This document shows positions 46,066-56,486 of a stretch of DNA of 64,000 nt, piece by piece. The translations under genes and the position numbers were made by a program. How positions within the stretch are numbered: position 1 is the stretch's first letter; every line of letters begins with the position of its first letter. A model generated the notes under the pieces. The model worked only from the letters and a program-made list of their open reading frames with translations. It ran no database searches and was not told where the DNA came from. Source of the stretch: Zea mays (taxonomy: Eukaryota; Streptophyta; Magnoliopsida; Poales; Poaceae); contig NC_050105.1 of assembly GCF_902167145.1 (NCBI RefSeq), positions 121,971,898 to 122,035,897 on the forward strand, written 5' to 3'.

Positions 46066-47948
46066 CGTTTCCGGGGCTCAAGAACCTGATGAGCGAAGCG
46101 GAGCCGCCGGAGCGCTCGCTTCAGCCGACGCCTCCTCGCGTGCGTGTGCTGCCGTCTTAAGTCCAAGGCGCCGCGCATGCAGTGGCAGTGCACACTGCAC
46201 ACAGGCACACAGCTAGCTACCAGCCTACCACTAGCAGTCTTTGAGCTGAAGCACTCCGTCTCACCACCGCTCGATCGGCGAATCAGGCCAGATCTAGCTA
46301 GCTAGCACTGCAGTCTCGGCGGCGAAAAATATCTCGTCAGCACATGAATGAAGCGATGTTATGATCAGATATGCGGACAACTGAAGGAGCGCGTGCGTAA
46401 GACATGCGTGTAAATTACTTCACCCAGCAGACCGGTGAAAAGCCATGGACAAAAGCAAGAAAAACACGCAAAGGTATAGTAGGAGGCACAAAACAAGACA
46501 TCTAGTTCCTTGTTCTTTCAGAGAGAGAGAGACTAATAATAAGAAGAATATACAAGAAAGAGATCGGGCGAGCACCACAATATGTAGTTTCTGAACCCCA
46601 ACAGTCGTTATATCGTCGTCAGTGAACTGATGAGCGTATATAGGACGATGGGCCCACCAAAAAGCACTCAGCTTGAGAGGGCGGAGGGCCGTGCATACGA
46701 ATACGATCACATGCAGATAAACATCGGCATCGAGCAAAGGAAGGCACAGACTGCTATCGATCGTAGGCTCGTAGCAGCATGTACAGCAGCGTACCTGGTG
46801 AGATGGATTGACGCAGCAGCGTAGCATGTCCATGCATGCCAGTTTTAGCTAGCTGGGTCGCATGAGGAACGAACAGATCCTGTGACTGGTCGTCGTCAAC
46901 CTCACGCAGCGACGACGATGGAGACACGGACGCAGAGGGGCAGAAGAGAGGTAGACGAGAGACAAGAGGAAGAGGGGTTGGACGTTGGAGGCACCACGCC
47001 GAGCAGATGCAGTGCATCTGGCGCAACTAGTCATCGGCGCCCGTGCAAGTTGCTGCGATGGTGCGCGAATATAATATGCGCGAAGGCGGAGAGGGGGAGG
47101 GGGCTTTTGCGATGGGATCCAGGCGGGGGCAGGGGTTCATTCGTCTCCCCTGGCCGCAACCCCCGCCCGACGCCTGACCTCAGTCTCGGACGTGCTTCAC
47201 GCTGCCATTTGCTCGGGTTTTTCCACGCGCCAGCCAGGAGGCCCCCACCGCTGCTCACTCAGCAGCAGCCTGCCATGCCAGCTCCGGCTAAGCTTCCTAC
47301 TACTTCTACAATTTTTATCTTTATAGACTGCGGCTGCAGTACCAACAGCCCCTTCTTCTTTGTTGCCATCGGCATCGGCTCTGCTGCCCGCGGTTTTCTT
47401 AATTCTGCCGGAAATCTAGGGGCGATGTACTAGCTTAATCAATTTATTAATCGCTATGGTCCAGGGATGATTAGACGAGTCGTGGTTAGCTGCCGGCCTT
47501 GGCTCTTGCTTCTGAGCTATAAGCAGCTGGGAGAATCGTTGCGGATATATTTCAGCGGCATGTGGTGGCGTGTCCCGACGGAGTACTAATGTATGGTGTT
47601 CTTCCCTGTAGATTGCTAGTTTTAGCCAACACTTCAAACAAGCGCTAAATCTGTCGTGAATCAAATGGTTCTCGTGCCAGCCACAAGGGTGATGCTTAAG
47701 CGCCTAATGCTTTTGGTAGCAGTGTGCCTGTGCTTAAAGAAAGCCAAATATACGCCAAATGATTCAGTTCATACAATACAATTACTAATAAATTGAGTGA
47801 TTCTCCTATGTGGTATGACTTAATCAAAAACAAAAATAGTATACGTGCAGGCAGAGGCATTAAAATTAGAAATGGACAACAAAGTAGAATTTGGGATTGG
47901 CAGTTGGCTGTCTGATGAGGCATTGTGCCTAGTTATACCGGTGATTTA
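46066..47948 (-). other. 5' flank of the ARGOS-like gene
   Basis: Contains the putative leader and promoter of the minus-strand gene. The open frames here are short or repetitive and resemble no protein I know. A GC-rich stretch (46880-47290) has no assignable function; the rest is ordinary intergenic sequence. Confidence 0.5.
46636..46643 (-). promoter_or_regulatory. Candidate TATA box of the ARGOS-like gene
   Basis: CTATATAC on the minus strand, about 570 bases upstream of the ATG, would imply a long leader or a leader intron. Weak evidence: motif match only. Confidence 0.25.
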
Positions 47949-48137
47949 GGACTTGTTTGGATCCAGGGGTTAAAAGCAAACTGATTAAAGGTTAGCTTCT
48001 TCTTAGGAGCTAAAAGTGACTAAAAGGGTACACTTTTATTATTTTAGTCACTCATTCTTCCGGTTTAGATCTTTAACCCCCTAAATTGACTAAACTTTAA
48101 CCACTTTTTCTTTAGCTCCTGGTATCTAAACAGGCCC
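47949..48137. mobile_element. Tourist-like (PIF/Harbinger) MITE, 189 bp
   Basis: Left end GGACTTGTTTGGATCCAGG and right end, read inward, GGGCCTGTTTAGATACCAGG are imperfect inverted repeats of the common grass type. A TTA target duplication lies at 47946-47948 and 48138-48140. Confidence 0.85.
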
Positions 48138-48209
48138 TTATTAATTATGTAACCAGAAGAAAGTAAGTGTGCCAAAAATCTAATTATTAGTGGATGACCT
48201 CAAGTATAT

Positions 48210-48830
48210 ATATGTGGGATAAGATTTAGGAACAAGTGGTGTCGTTCCATCTTAATGACAGTCCAGAAAGCATTATCTGGAAATCTAGGAAAAATGGAAG
48301 ATTTTCTGTCAAATCTGTATACAATACCTTACTAGAAATGAAACCGGTTTACATTTTAAACACATTTGTAAAGAAAAAAAACCACCAAAAATCAAGTTCT
48401 TTATGTGGCTCATAGAAAATGGGCCTTGCTAACAAAAGCTAACTTCATTAAGGGGAATTGGATTGGGAGACTTGGATGTTATTTCTGTCAGTGTAACAAG
48501 TCAGTCGACCATTTATTATTTTTATGTCATGTAGCAAGAATTGTTTGGGCCTCTATTGCAATTGGGTTTAATGCTATTTCATCTGATTGTGTTGGTCATG
48601 ATGTGGAAAATAGCAATCCCAAGGAAAGAATGCACATGTTTGGCGGGTAGCTGCAATTTGTTGGGCCATTTGGAAAGCCAGAGATAAGGCATGTTTTTTT
48701 TTAAAAAAACTAATCAAGAACTTTATGGAAATTATATGTCATGCATTTGTGTTGATGTGTTATTCGACATGTTTGTTCATGGAAATTTTGGCATCCCCAG
48801 GTGTTTGAAAGTTCTACGTTGGGAAGATTG
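48210..48830 (+). pseudogene. 3' end of an L1-type LINE (zf-RVT region)
   Basis: Frames read SIIWKSRKNGRFSVKSVYNTL (about 48270), then after a shift ALLTKANFIKGNW, CYFCQCNKSVDHLLFLC (zinc-binding C-x2-C...H-x4-C pattern typical of plant LINE RT C-termini), and after another shift VAAICWAIWKARDKACF. The upstream RT and endonuclease are missing, consistent with 5' truncation. An A/T run near 48690 interrupts the end. Confidence 0.8.
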
Positions 48831-49114
48831 AAAATTCCACTTTTGGTTTTAATATTTAAGAAAACTAGTGAACTAACCTTTACTCTAGTGTTGTGAATAA
48901 GCTAGGTTAAGTTTATATCTAAGATTGGGTAAGAATGATAACCATGAAAATAATGGTGATAAGGACAAATGATAAACGAGTGTTCAACATAGGAAAAAAG
49001 AAGAAGAAAAGCAAAATAAAAGGGTTCAAGAAAAGATATAGCTAGGGAATTTTATTTTGTCCATCAAGATAAAATAGAATGACTAATCAGATTTAGAATA
49101 GATGTTGAAACTAG
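48831..49114. other. AT-rich unassigned sequence
   Basis: No open frame, no repeat recognised. Confidence 0.5.
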
Positions 49115-49527
49115 AGTAAAATACACCGACAGTTTCTAAACTTGTAGCGTTGTATCCTCTAAGTCCCTAAACTTTTAAAGTGCACATCTAAAGTCCCTAA
49201 ACTTGTGAAGTTATATCATCTCGGTCCCCAAACTCTCAACATATACATTTATGGTCCCTATACTTCTACGGTTGTGGGTCCATAAGCTTGTTTTTGGTGG
49301 CATAATAGTTCTAAATAGGTTGGACCTTTGATGACACTAAAAATAAGTTTAAAAACTCAGATGACATAGAACCATACAAGTATAAGGACCGAAATGTGCA
49401 TGTTGAGAGTTGAGAGACTGGGACGATACAAGTTCATAAGTTTATGGGCCTTAGATGTGCATTTTGATAGTTTATGGACAAAAAAGATACAAAGATTTAA
49501 GTTTAAAGACCACCAATGTATTTTACT
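49115..49527. mobile_element. Foldback MITE with long inverted repeats (about 413 bp)
   Basis: AGTAAAATAC at the left end and its complement GTATTTTACT at the right end open two arms of about 190 bases that are imperfect inverted copies, each with several CC(C/A)TAAACTT-type repeats. No clear target duplication. The pattern fits Mutator-type or other foldback MITEs of grasses; superfamily uncertain. Confidence 0.7.
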
Positions 49528-50226
49528 TTTTTTTGGTATTCGGGCACCACGCGGTCTAGCCATAAACTAATCAGTGCCATGTCGATCCAAAGAAGTTTAA
49601 CGTGGAGCACGATGGGCCTGAACCGTGTCGTCAGTCGGACACGGCACTGCCACTGTCTAATTTTCAGCTCGGTTGCACTTATTTATGCGGAGGCTAGTAG
49701 AATAGAAGCGTAGAACCGCAAAATGCTAGCACAATATATAGCTCCACTGATATGATACTACAGTATATTAATGGGTACATGGGAGGACGATCAGGACCAG
49801 CGCTTTTAAAAATGAACTCACGCGTTGGTTGTATACGTGTCCGATGTGTCTGCTATCACATGGTTTTGCTATCTACGGTCTTGTCTAGTTAACCCTCTAA
49901 TGAGGCCTGACCTTAATTACCTGTGTGCTTCGAAATATTCTCGTCGGACGCTTGAGACTCACAGGAATCGAGGGGAAAGTTCAGAAGGCCATTTGTTCTG
50001 TAGCAAAGGCAACTTCAGACTTTCGATCGGGTGTGCATCGAAAATCTCGGAATACAGCCTTTTAAGTGGATGCTGTACTTACTAGATTCTGTGTGCTTCG
50101 TACTATTTGATGGCGATGTCCACTAGCAGTTGTAGGACAGCCATTGTGGTTGTGGAAACGGACCATTAGTGTTTCCCACGTGGCTCACGTGGATCATGAC
50201 TAAATCGAGGCTTCTGGAATATAATA
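49528..50226. other. Unassigned sequence
   Basis: No supported gene; open frames are short and resemble nothing known. Confidence 0.5.
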
Positions 50227-50381
50227 CTTGTCTTGTCTTAAAATATAATTCATTTTAAACTAATTATACATTTATTTATTAATCTATAAATATGGTTTGT
50301 ATGTATATCTATATTCGTTATCATCTATTCGAATGTGGACGAAAAAAGACTAGAAATAACTATATTTAAGAAAGGAGAGAA
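50227..50381. mobile_element. Stowaway-like MITE, degraded (about 155 bp)
   Basis: The left CTTGTCTTGTCTTAAAATAT and the right end, read inward, TCTCTCCTTTCTTAAATAT resemble the CTCCCTCCGT...-type Stowaway termini. Flanking TA dinucleotides at 50225 and 50382. Confidence 0.45.
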
Positions 50382-50920
50382 TATATGTTTGTCACTCGTG
50401 TAAACAAGCATGTGTAGGACGTCAACTTTCCATACCTTCATGCATAAGAAAGCTGCGACTTTGTTGGGCAGCGGTAGAGCATACGATCAATGATCGATGA
50501 ACACCGCTAACGAGTATGGTTGGTGTCGATCTCGGTTGCTTGCTATGTCTAGAAAAACTAAAATATACTATAATTTGAACTATTAGGAGTCCTAACTATT
50601 AGCTGAAAGATCATATTAAACCAGATTTTAACAAGCTGTAATGTAGAGTTAATAGTTTCGCTAATAGCAAAGTATTAGTTGGATTTTCCTGCTCTCAGCT
50701 AACAATTAGTTGTATGTAGGCTGAAGCTAATATCGATGCTATAGGGGTACGTGTTGTAGCGCTGGAGTTAGTGTCGCTTCCCTAAGTCAATTAAAGCCTA
50801 AAATTAGCAATATGGAGGCTAACAATTAGTAGTATGGAGGCTAAGTTGTTTGCTAGCAATCTACGTCTTTGCTGTCATGAATCTAAGCTACCTGGTTAAC
50901 ACGTTAACTGACATTACACA
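50382..50920. other. Unassigned sequence with TTAGC/GCTAA-rich stretch
   Basis: The 50580-50850 part repeats motifs such as CTAACAATTAGT and may be a decayed MITE; no gene. Confidence 0.4.
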
Positions 50921-51724
50921 CCAAGCCCAACACTCTAGCATTGTAAGAACCACACTAGAGAGACTCCACGATTCCACTAGAGTTTCTTTTTGTGAATCCC
51001 CTGCAAAGAATAAGCACAAGTCCCTTACAATCAATGAGTGGAGCCGACAATAATCACCAAGCTGCTCAATGATCCTAGAAAGCTTCGAGCCATCTAGGTG
51101 GCAACAACAATAAAGAGTAACAAGAGTATAACTAACTCAAGCACTTAATGACAATCCAAAAGATGTGAGTGAAGTGTGTTTTTCAGCCCTTAAGAGGTGC
51201 ACACAAGTGTATGTGGTGGTCAGGGCCGACCACAAGGTATATTTATAGACATTCAAAGAAATCTAATTGTTACCCTATTGATGAAGAGCATATTTGAGGG
51301 ACACCAGACACGAACTAGCCATTACTATGTGTCAAGTGTTCGATGCACACACTAGACATAGCACCCGACACGTCCAGTGTGTGTTAGAGATGATGGACCC
51401 AAATTACATGCTCTTTGAGTTCCATGTCCGGTGCAGCGTCCAGTGTCAGCACCGGACATGTCCCTAAGCACTAGTGCTATAAGAACTTGTAGCAGTGAGA
51501 CATGTGCGAGACATACTAGACATCTTGGTACTTAGTTGAAAGATTATGTAGAGTGTATGAAATAGCCTTGTGTCTGGTGCACACATTTGGTGAACCACCT
51601 AACACATCCGGTGCATATAGAAGTGTTGCACTAGGAACACACTCTTGACTCTTTACAAGCGTGTCAACACCTAAATGTTTTCCAAACACATTGGAGCAAA
51701 GTTATAATTTTTCAAAGTGCTTTC
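50921..51724 (-). mobile_element. Copia-type LTR fragment, minus strand, cut by copy D
   Basis: Minus strand has CTATAAATA at 51248-51240, with repeated CCGGTGCA/CCGGAC-type motifs on its upstream side (51340-51620). The style matches maize Copia LTRs and the TATA motif equals that at 37375. Copy D is inserted after CTTTC (51720-51724); the remainder should lie beyond the window's right end. Confidence 0.45.
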
Positions 51725-53177
51725 TGTCGGGGACCATAATTAGGGGTACCCTCAAGACGCCTAATTCTCAGCTGGTAACCCCCATCAGCATAAAGCTGCA
51801 AAGGCCTGATGGGTACGATTAAGTCAGGGATCAGTCCACACGAGTGACTCGATCACGCTTCACCCGAGCCTAGCCTCGGCCAAAGGCAGCCGACCTCGAG
51901 AGACTTCCGTCTCGCCCGAGGCCCCCTTTTTATGGCGGACACGTCACCGGCTCGCCCGAGGCCTTGGCTTCGCTCAGAAGCAACCTTGACTAAATCGCCA
52001 CACCGACTGACCAAATTGCAGGGGCATTTAACGCAAAGGTGGCCTGACGCCTCTATCCTGACACACGCCCCCGGCAGAGCCGAAGTGACCGCCGTCACTC
52101 CACCGCTCCGCTGGCCAGTCTGACAGAAGGACAGCGCCGCCTGCGCCACTCCGACTGCAGTGCCACTCGACAGAGTGAGTCTGACAGGCAGTCAGGCCTT
52201 GCCAAAGGCGCCACGGCGAACTCCGCTCCGCCCGACCCCAGGGCTCGGACTCGGGCTAAGACCCGGAAGACGGCGAACTCCGCTCCGCCCGACCCCAGGG
52301 CTCGGACTCGGGCCAAGACCCGGAAGACGACGAAACTCCGCCTCGCCCGACCCCAGGGCTCGGACTCCGCCCTGGCCTCGGCCGAACGACTTCCGCCTCG
52401 CCCGACCCCTTGGCTCGGGCTCGGCCACGGCAACAAAAGGCAGACTCAACCTCGGCTTCGGAGGAACCCCCACGTCGCCCTGCCTAGGGCACAGACCGCC
52501 ACGTCAACAGGAGGCGCCATCATCATCCCACCCCGAATCGACTCGGGTCACGGAGAACAAGACCGGCGTCTCATCCGGCCAGCTCCGCCAGAGGGGCAAT
52601 GATGGCGCTCCACAAGCTCTATGACGACGGCGGCCCCCAGCTCTCTTACGGAAGCAGGACAACGTCAGCAGGGACTCGACCGCTCCAACAGCTGTCCCTC
52701 CATCAGGCTCCGCCGCACCTCCGACAGCCACGACATCACGCCAGCAGGGTGCCCAGATCTCTCCGGCTGCCACATTGGCATGTACCTAGGGCGCTAGCTC
52801 TCCCTCCGCTAGATACGTAGCACTCTGCTACATCCCCATTGTACACCTGGATCCTCTCCTTACGACTATAAAAGGGAGGACCAGGGCCTTCTCAGAGAAG
52901 GTTGGCCGCGCGGGACCGAGGACGGGACAGGCGCTCTCTTGGGGCCGCTCGCTTCCCTCACCCGCGTGGACGCTTGTAACCCCCCTACTGCAAGCGCACC
53001 TGACCTGGGCGCGGGACGAACACGAAGGCCGCGGGACTTCCACCCCTCTCACGCTCGACTCCGGCCACCTCGCCTCTCCCCCCTTCGCGCTCGCCCACGC
53101 GCTCGACCCATCTGGGCTGGGGCACGCAGCACACTCACTCGTCGGCTTAGGGACCCCCCTGTCTCGAAACGCCGACA
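51725..53177 (+). repeat. 5' LTR of copy D (1453 bp)
   Basis: TGTCGGGGACCATAAT to AACGCCGACA; about 2-3 units of the 57-bp repeat (52215-52370), TATA CTATAAAAGG at 52866-52875. Confidence 0.95.
52866..52875 (+). promoter_or_regulatory. LTR TATA box, copy D
   Basis: CTATAAAAGG in the youngest LTR; the most likely of the set to be active. Confidence 0.7.
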
Positions 53178-53179
53178 GT

Positions 53180-53197
53180 TGGCGCGCCAGGTAGGGG
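53180..53197 (+). other. Primer-binding site of copy D
   Basis: TGGCGCGCCAGGTAGGGG, identical to that of copy C. Confidence 0.8.
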
Positions 53198-53237
53198 CCT
53201 GCTGCGTGCTGATGAACAGCTCCCCGTCAAGCTCCAG

Positions 53238-56200
53238 ATGGGCAGTCTCCAGCAACCTCTCCGGCCCGGGACGGTGCTTCATTTCGGGACTCTTGAGTTC
53301 ATGTCCTTCGACGGCAGCTACGACATGACACTTCTTCCACCGCCGCGCGGCTACGACAATGGCGGCCGACAACCCGCCCGCCGGCGGCGGAATCGACGAC
53401 GTCTTCCCCGCGTGGTGGAAGAGCAACATTCGAGCTCGCTCCGTTCTCTCCCCCGCCAACGGAGGAGGAGGCGGGGCCGTCAAGGCCAGACGGGAGGCCG
53501 CGCTTCGTCGGCCGTCGAGCGAATCGACGCCCCCGACGCCCCGACGGAAGGCACGCCGGACGTCGACCTCGCGTTCGAGACGGAGGCAAGCGCCGTCCCC
53601 CCGCGGCACGCTGACCCTGAGCAAGAAGACGACGCCGGCGCGCTCGCGGAAAGCCTGCAGGACGTCGCCCTCGAACCAGAGATGACGGCGCAACCAGTCC
53701 CCGATGTGACTACGTCGCTCCTCGTCGACCAAAAGGTAACGACTAACTCCCATCTTGCGTCATTTCGACTCGGCCTCAACCCACCAAACGACCTCGTTTT
53801 GGCGGGCGCTCTCATTGAGGCGAGTGCAACCCCACTGAGGTTCCGTATGCGGTCGCCTTGGGACCGACTGACGGACGTCTCAACCTACGGGCCCTCTGGG
53901 TCCGAGGAAGATGACGATCCCAGCATCGGTTGGGATTTCTCCGGACTTGGCAACCCCAGTGCCATGCGGGACTTCATGACCGCATGTGACTACTGCCTAT
54001 CCGACTGTTCCGATGGAAGCCGCAGCCTTGGCGACGAGAGCTGCGGCCCAAGCCGCGAATGTTTCCACATCGAGCTAGGGGATCCCACCGAAGGCAACCA
54101 TCTTGGCATGCCGGAGGATGGTGATCTCCCTAGGCCGGTGCCTCGCGCCGACATCCCACGGGAGCTAGCTGTGGTCCCCGCTCCGGCGGGGGGTTACGAC
54201 CCACAACTCGAGCAAGTCCGCGAGGCGCAGGCCAGGCTCAACGAGGGAACAGGAGCGCTTGAGCCGATCCGTCGGGACGTCGGACAGGCATGGGTGGGCC
54301 AACCCCTGGCCGGAGAAATACGTCATCTGCCCCAAGGTCTCCAGCACCGCGTCGCCAACGATGTCAGGATCAGGCCGCCGCCCGCATCCAGCGGGGTTGG
54401 TCAGAACCTGGCAACCGCAGCAATGCTCATCCGCGCGATGCCGGAGCCGTCAACCACCGAGGGTCGGCGAATCCAGGGAGAACTCAAGAATCTCCTGGAA
54501 GGCGCTGCGGCCCGGCGGGCCGAGAGCACTGCATCCCGGAGGCAAGGATATCCCTCGGAACCTCATGCCGCGACTTCCCGATTCATGCGGGAAGCCTCGG
54601 TCTACACCGGGCGCACGCGCAACACCGCGCCTGCGGCCCCGGGCCACCTCGGCAACGAGCACCATCGACGCGACCGTCGGGCTCACCTCGACGAAAGGGT
54701 GCGCCGAGGCTACCACCCCAGGCGTGGGGGGCGCTACGACAGCGGGGAGGATCGGAGTCCCTCGCCCGAACCACCCGGTCCGCAGGCCTTCAGTCGGGCC
54801 ATCCGACGGGCGCCATTCCCGACCCGGTTCCGACCCCCGACTACTATCACGAAGTACTCGGGGGAAACGAGACCGGAACTGTGGCTCGCGGACTACCGCC
54901 TTGCCTGCCAACTGGGTGGAACGGACGACGACAACCTCATCATCCGCAACCTCCCCCTGTTCCTCTCCGACACTACTCGCGCCTGGTTGGAGCACCTGCT
55001 TCCGTGGCAGATTTCCAACTGGGACGACTTGGTCCAAGCCTTCGCTGGCAATTTCCAGGGCACATACGTGCGCCCCGGGAATTCCTGGGACCTTCGAAGC
55101 TGCCGGCAACAGCCGGGGGAGTCGCTCCGGGACTACATCCGGCGATTCTCGAAGCAGCGCACCGAGCTGCCCAACATCACCGACTCGGATGTCATCGGCG
55201 CGTTCCTCGTCGGCACCACTTGCCGCGACCTGGTGAGCAAGCTGGGTCACAAAACCCCCACCAGGGCGAGCGAGCTGATGGACATCGCCACCAAGTTCGC
55301 CTCTGGCCAGGAGGCGGTCGAGGCTATCTTCTGAAAGGACAAGCAGCCCCAGGGCCGCCCATCGGAAGAAGCTCCCGAGGCGTCTGCTCCGCGCGGCGCC
55401 AAGAAGAAAGGCAAGAAGAAGTCGCAATCGAAACGCGACGCCGCCGACGCGGACCTTGTCGCCGCCGCCGAGTATAAGAACCCTCGGAAGCCCCCCGGAG
55501 GTGCAAACCTCTTCGACAAGATGCTCAAGGAGCCGTGCCCCTACCATCAGGGGCCCGTCAAGCACACCCTCGAGGAGTGCGTTATGCTTCGGCGTCATTT
55601 CCACAGGGCCGGGCCACCCGCCGAGGGTGGCAGGGCCCGCGACGACGACAAGAACGAAGATCACCCAGCGGGGGAGTTCCCCGAGGTCCACGACTGCTTC
55701 ATGATCTATGGAGGGCATGCGGCGAATACCTCGGCTCGGCACCGCAAGCAAGAGCGCCGGGAGGTCTGCTCAGTGAAGGTGGCGGCGCCAGTCTACCTAG
55801 ACTGGTCCGACAAGCCCATCACTTTCGACCGGGCCGACCACCCCGACCATGTGCCGAGCCCGGGGAAATACCCGCTCGTCGTCGACCCCGTTGTCGGCGA
55901 TGTCAGGCTCACCAAGGTCCTGATGGACGGGGGCAGCTGCCTCAACATCATCTACGCCGAGACCCTCAAGCTCCTGCGCGTCGATCCGTCCTCCGTCCGA
56001 GCAGGCGCTGCGCCCTTCCACGGGATCATCCCTGGGAAGCGCGTCCAGCCCCTCGGGCGACTCGACCTCCCAGTCTGCTTCGGGACACCCTCCAACTTCC
56101 GAAGGGAGACCCTGACGTTCGAAGTGGTCGGGTTCCGAGGAACCTACCACGCCGTGCTAGGGAGGCCATGCTACGCGAAGTTCATGGCCGTCCCCAACTA

Positions 56201-56486
56201 CACCTACCTGAAGCTCAAGATGCCGGGCCCCAACGGGGTCATCACCGTCGGCCCCACGTACAAACACGCGTTCGAATGCGACGTGGAGTGCGTGGAGTAC
56301 GCCGAGGCCCTCGCCGAGTCCGAGGCCCTCATCGCCGATCTGGAGAACCTCTCCAAGGAGGTGCCAGACGTGAAGCGCCATGCCGGCAACTTCGAGCCAG
56401 CGGAGACGGTCAAGGCCGTCCCCCTCGACTCCAGTGGCGACACCACCAAGCAGATCCGGATCGGTTCCGGGCTCGACCCCAAATAG
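53238..56486 (+). pseudogene. gag-protease region of copy D (one premature stop)
   Basis: The best-preserved gag here: open from MGSLQQPLRPG for 698 codons. The N-terminal half is long, Arg/Pro-rich and unassigned. The retrotransposon gag domain lies at about residues 520-690 (FSRAIRRAPFP to SGQEAVEAIF). A TGA at 55332 stands where A has CGA and C has TGG; the frame then continues open with the lysine-rich stretch, the zinc-knuckle pattern CPYHQGPVKHTLEEC (from about 55536), the protease motif DGGSC at 55926 (DGGSS in A and C) and VLGRPCY, to the shared UAG at 56484. At the LP-stop site of A and C this copy has CAA. With one stop it is close to functional but not intact. Confidence 0.92.
56484..56486 (+). 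promoter_or_regulatory. Conserved in-frame UAG between protease and reverse transcriptase, copy D (candidate readthrough site)
   Basis: CCC AAA UAG GAA GCA GUG in the youngest copy, with long open frame on both sides (from 55335 upstream, to about 58310 downstream). Confidence 0.55.

Noticed and set aside
46882..47433. 183-codon plus-strand ORF upstream of ARGOS
   Set aside because: Low-complexity composition and no recognisable motif; probably promoter/leader DNA of the minus-strand gene.
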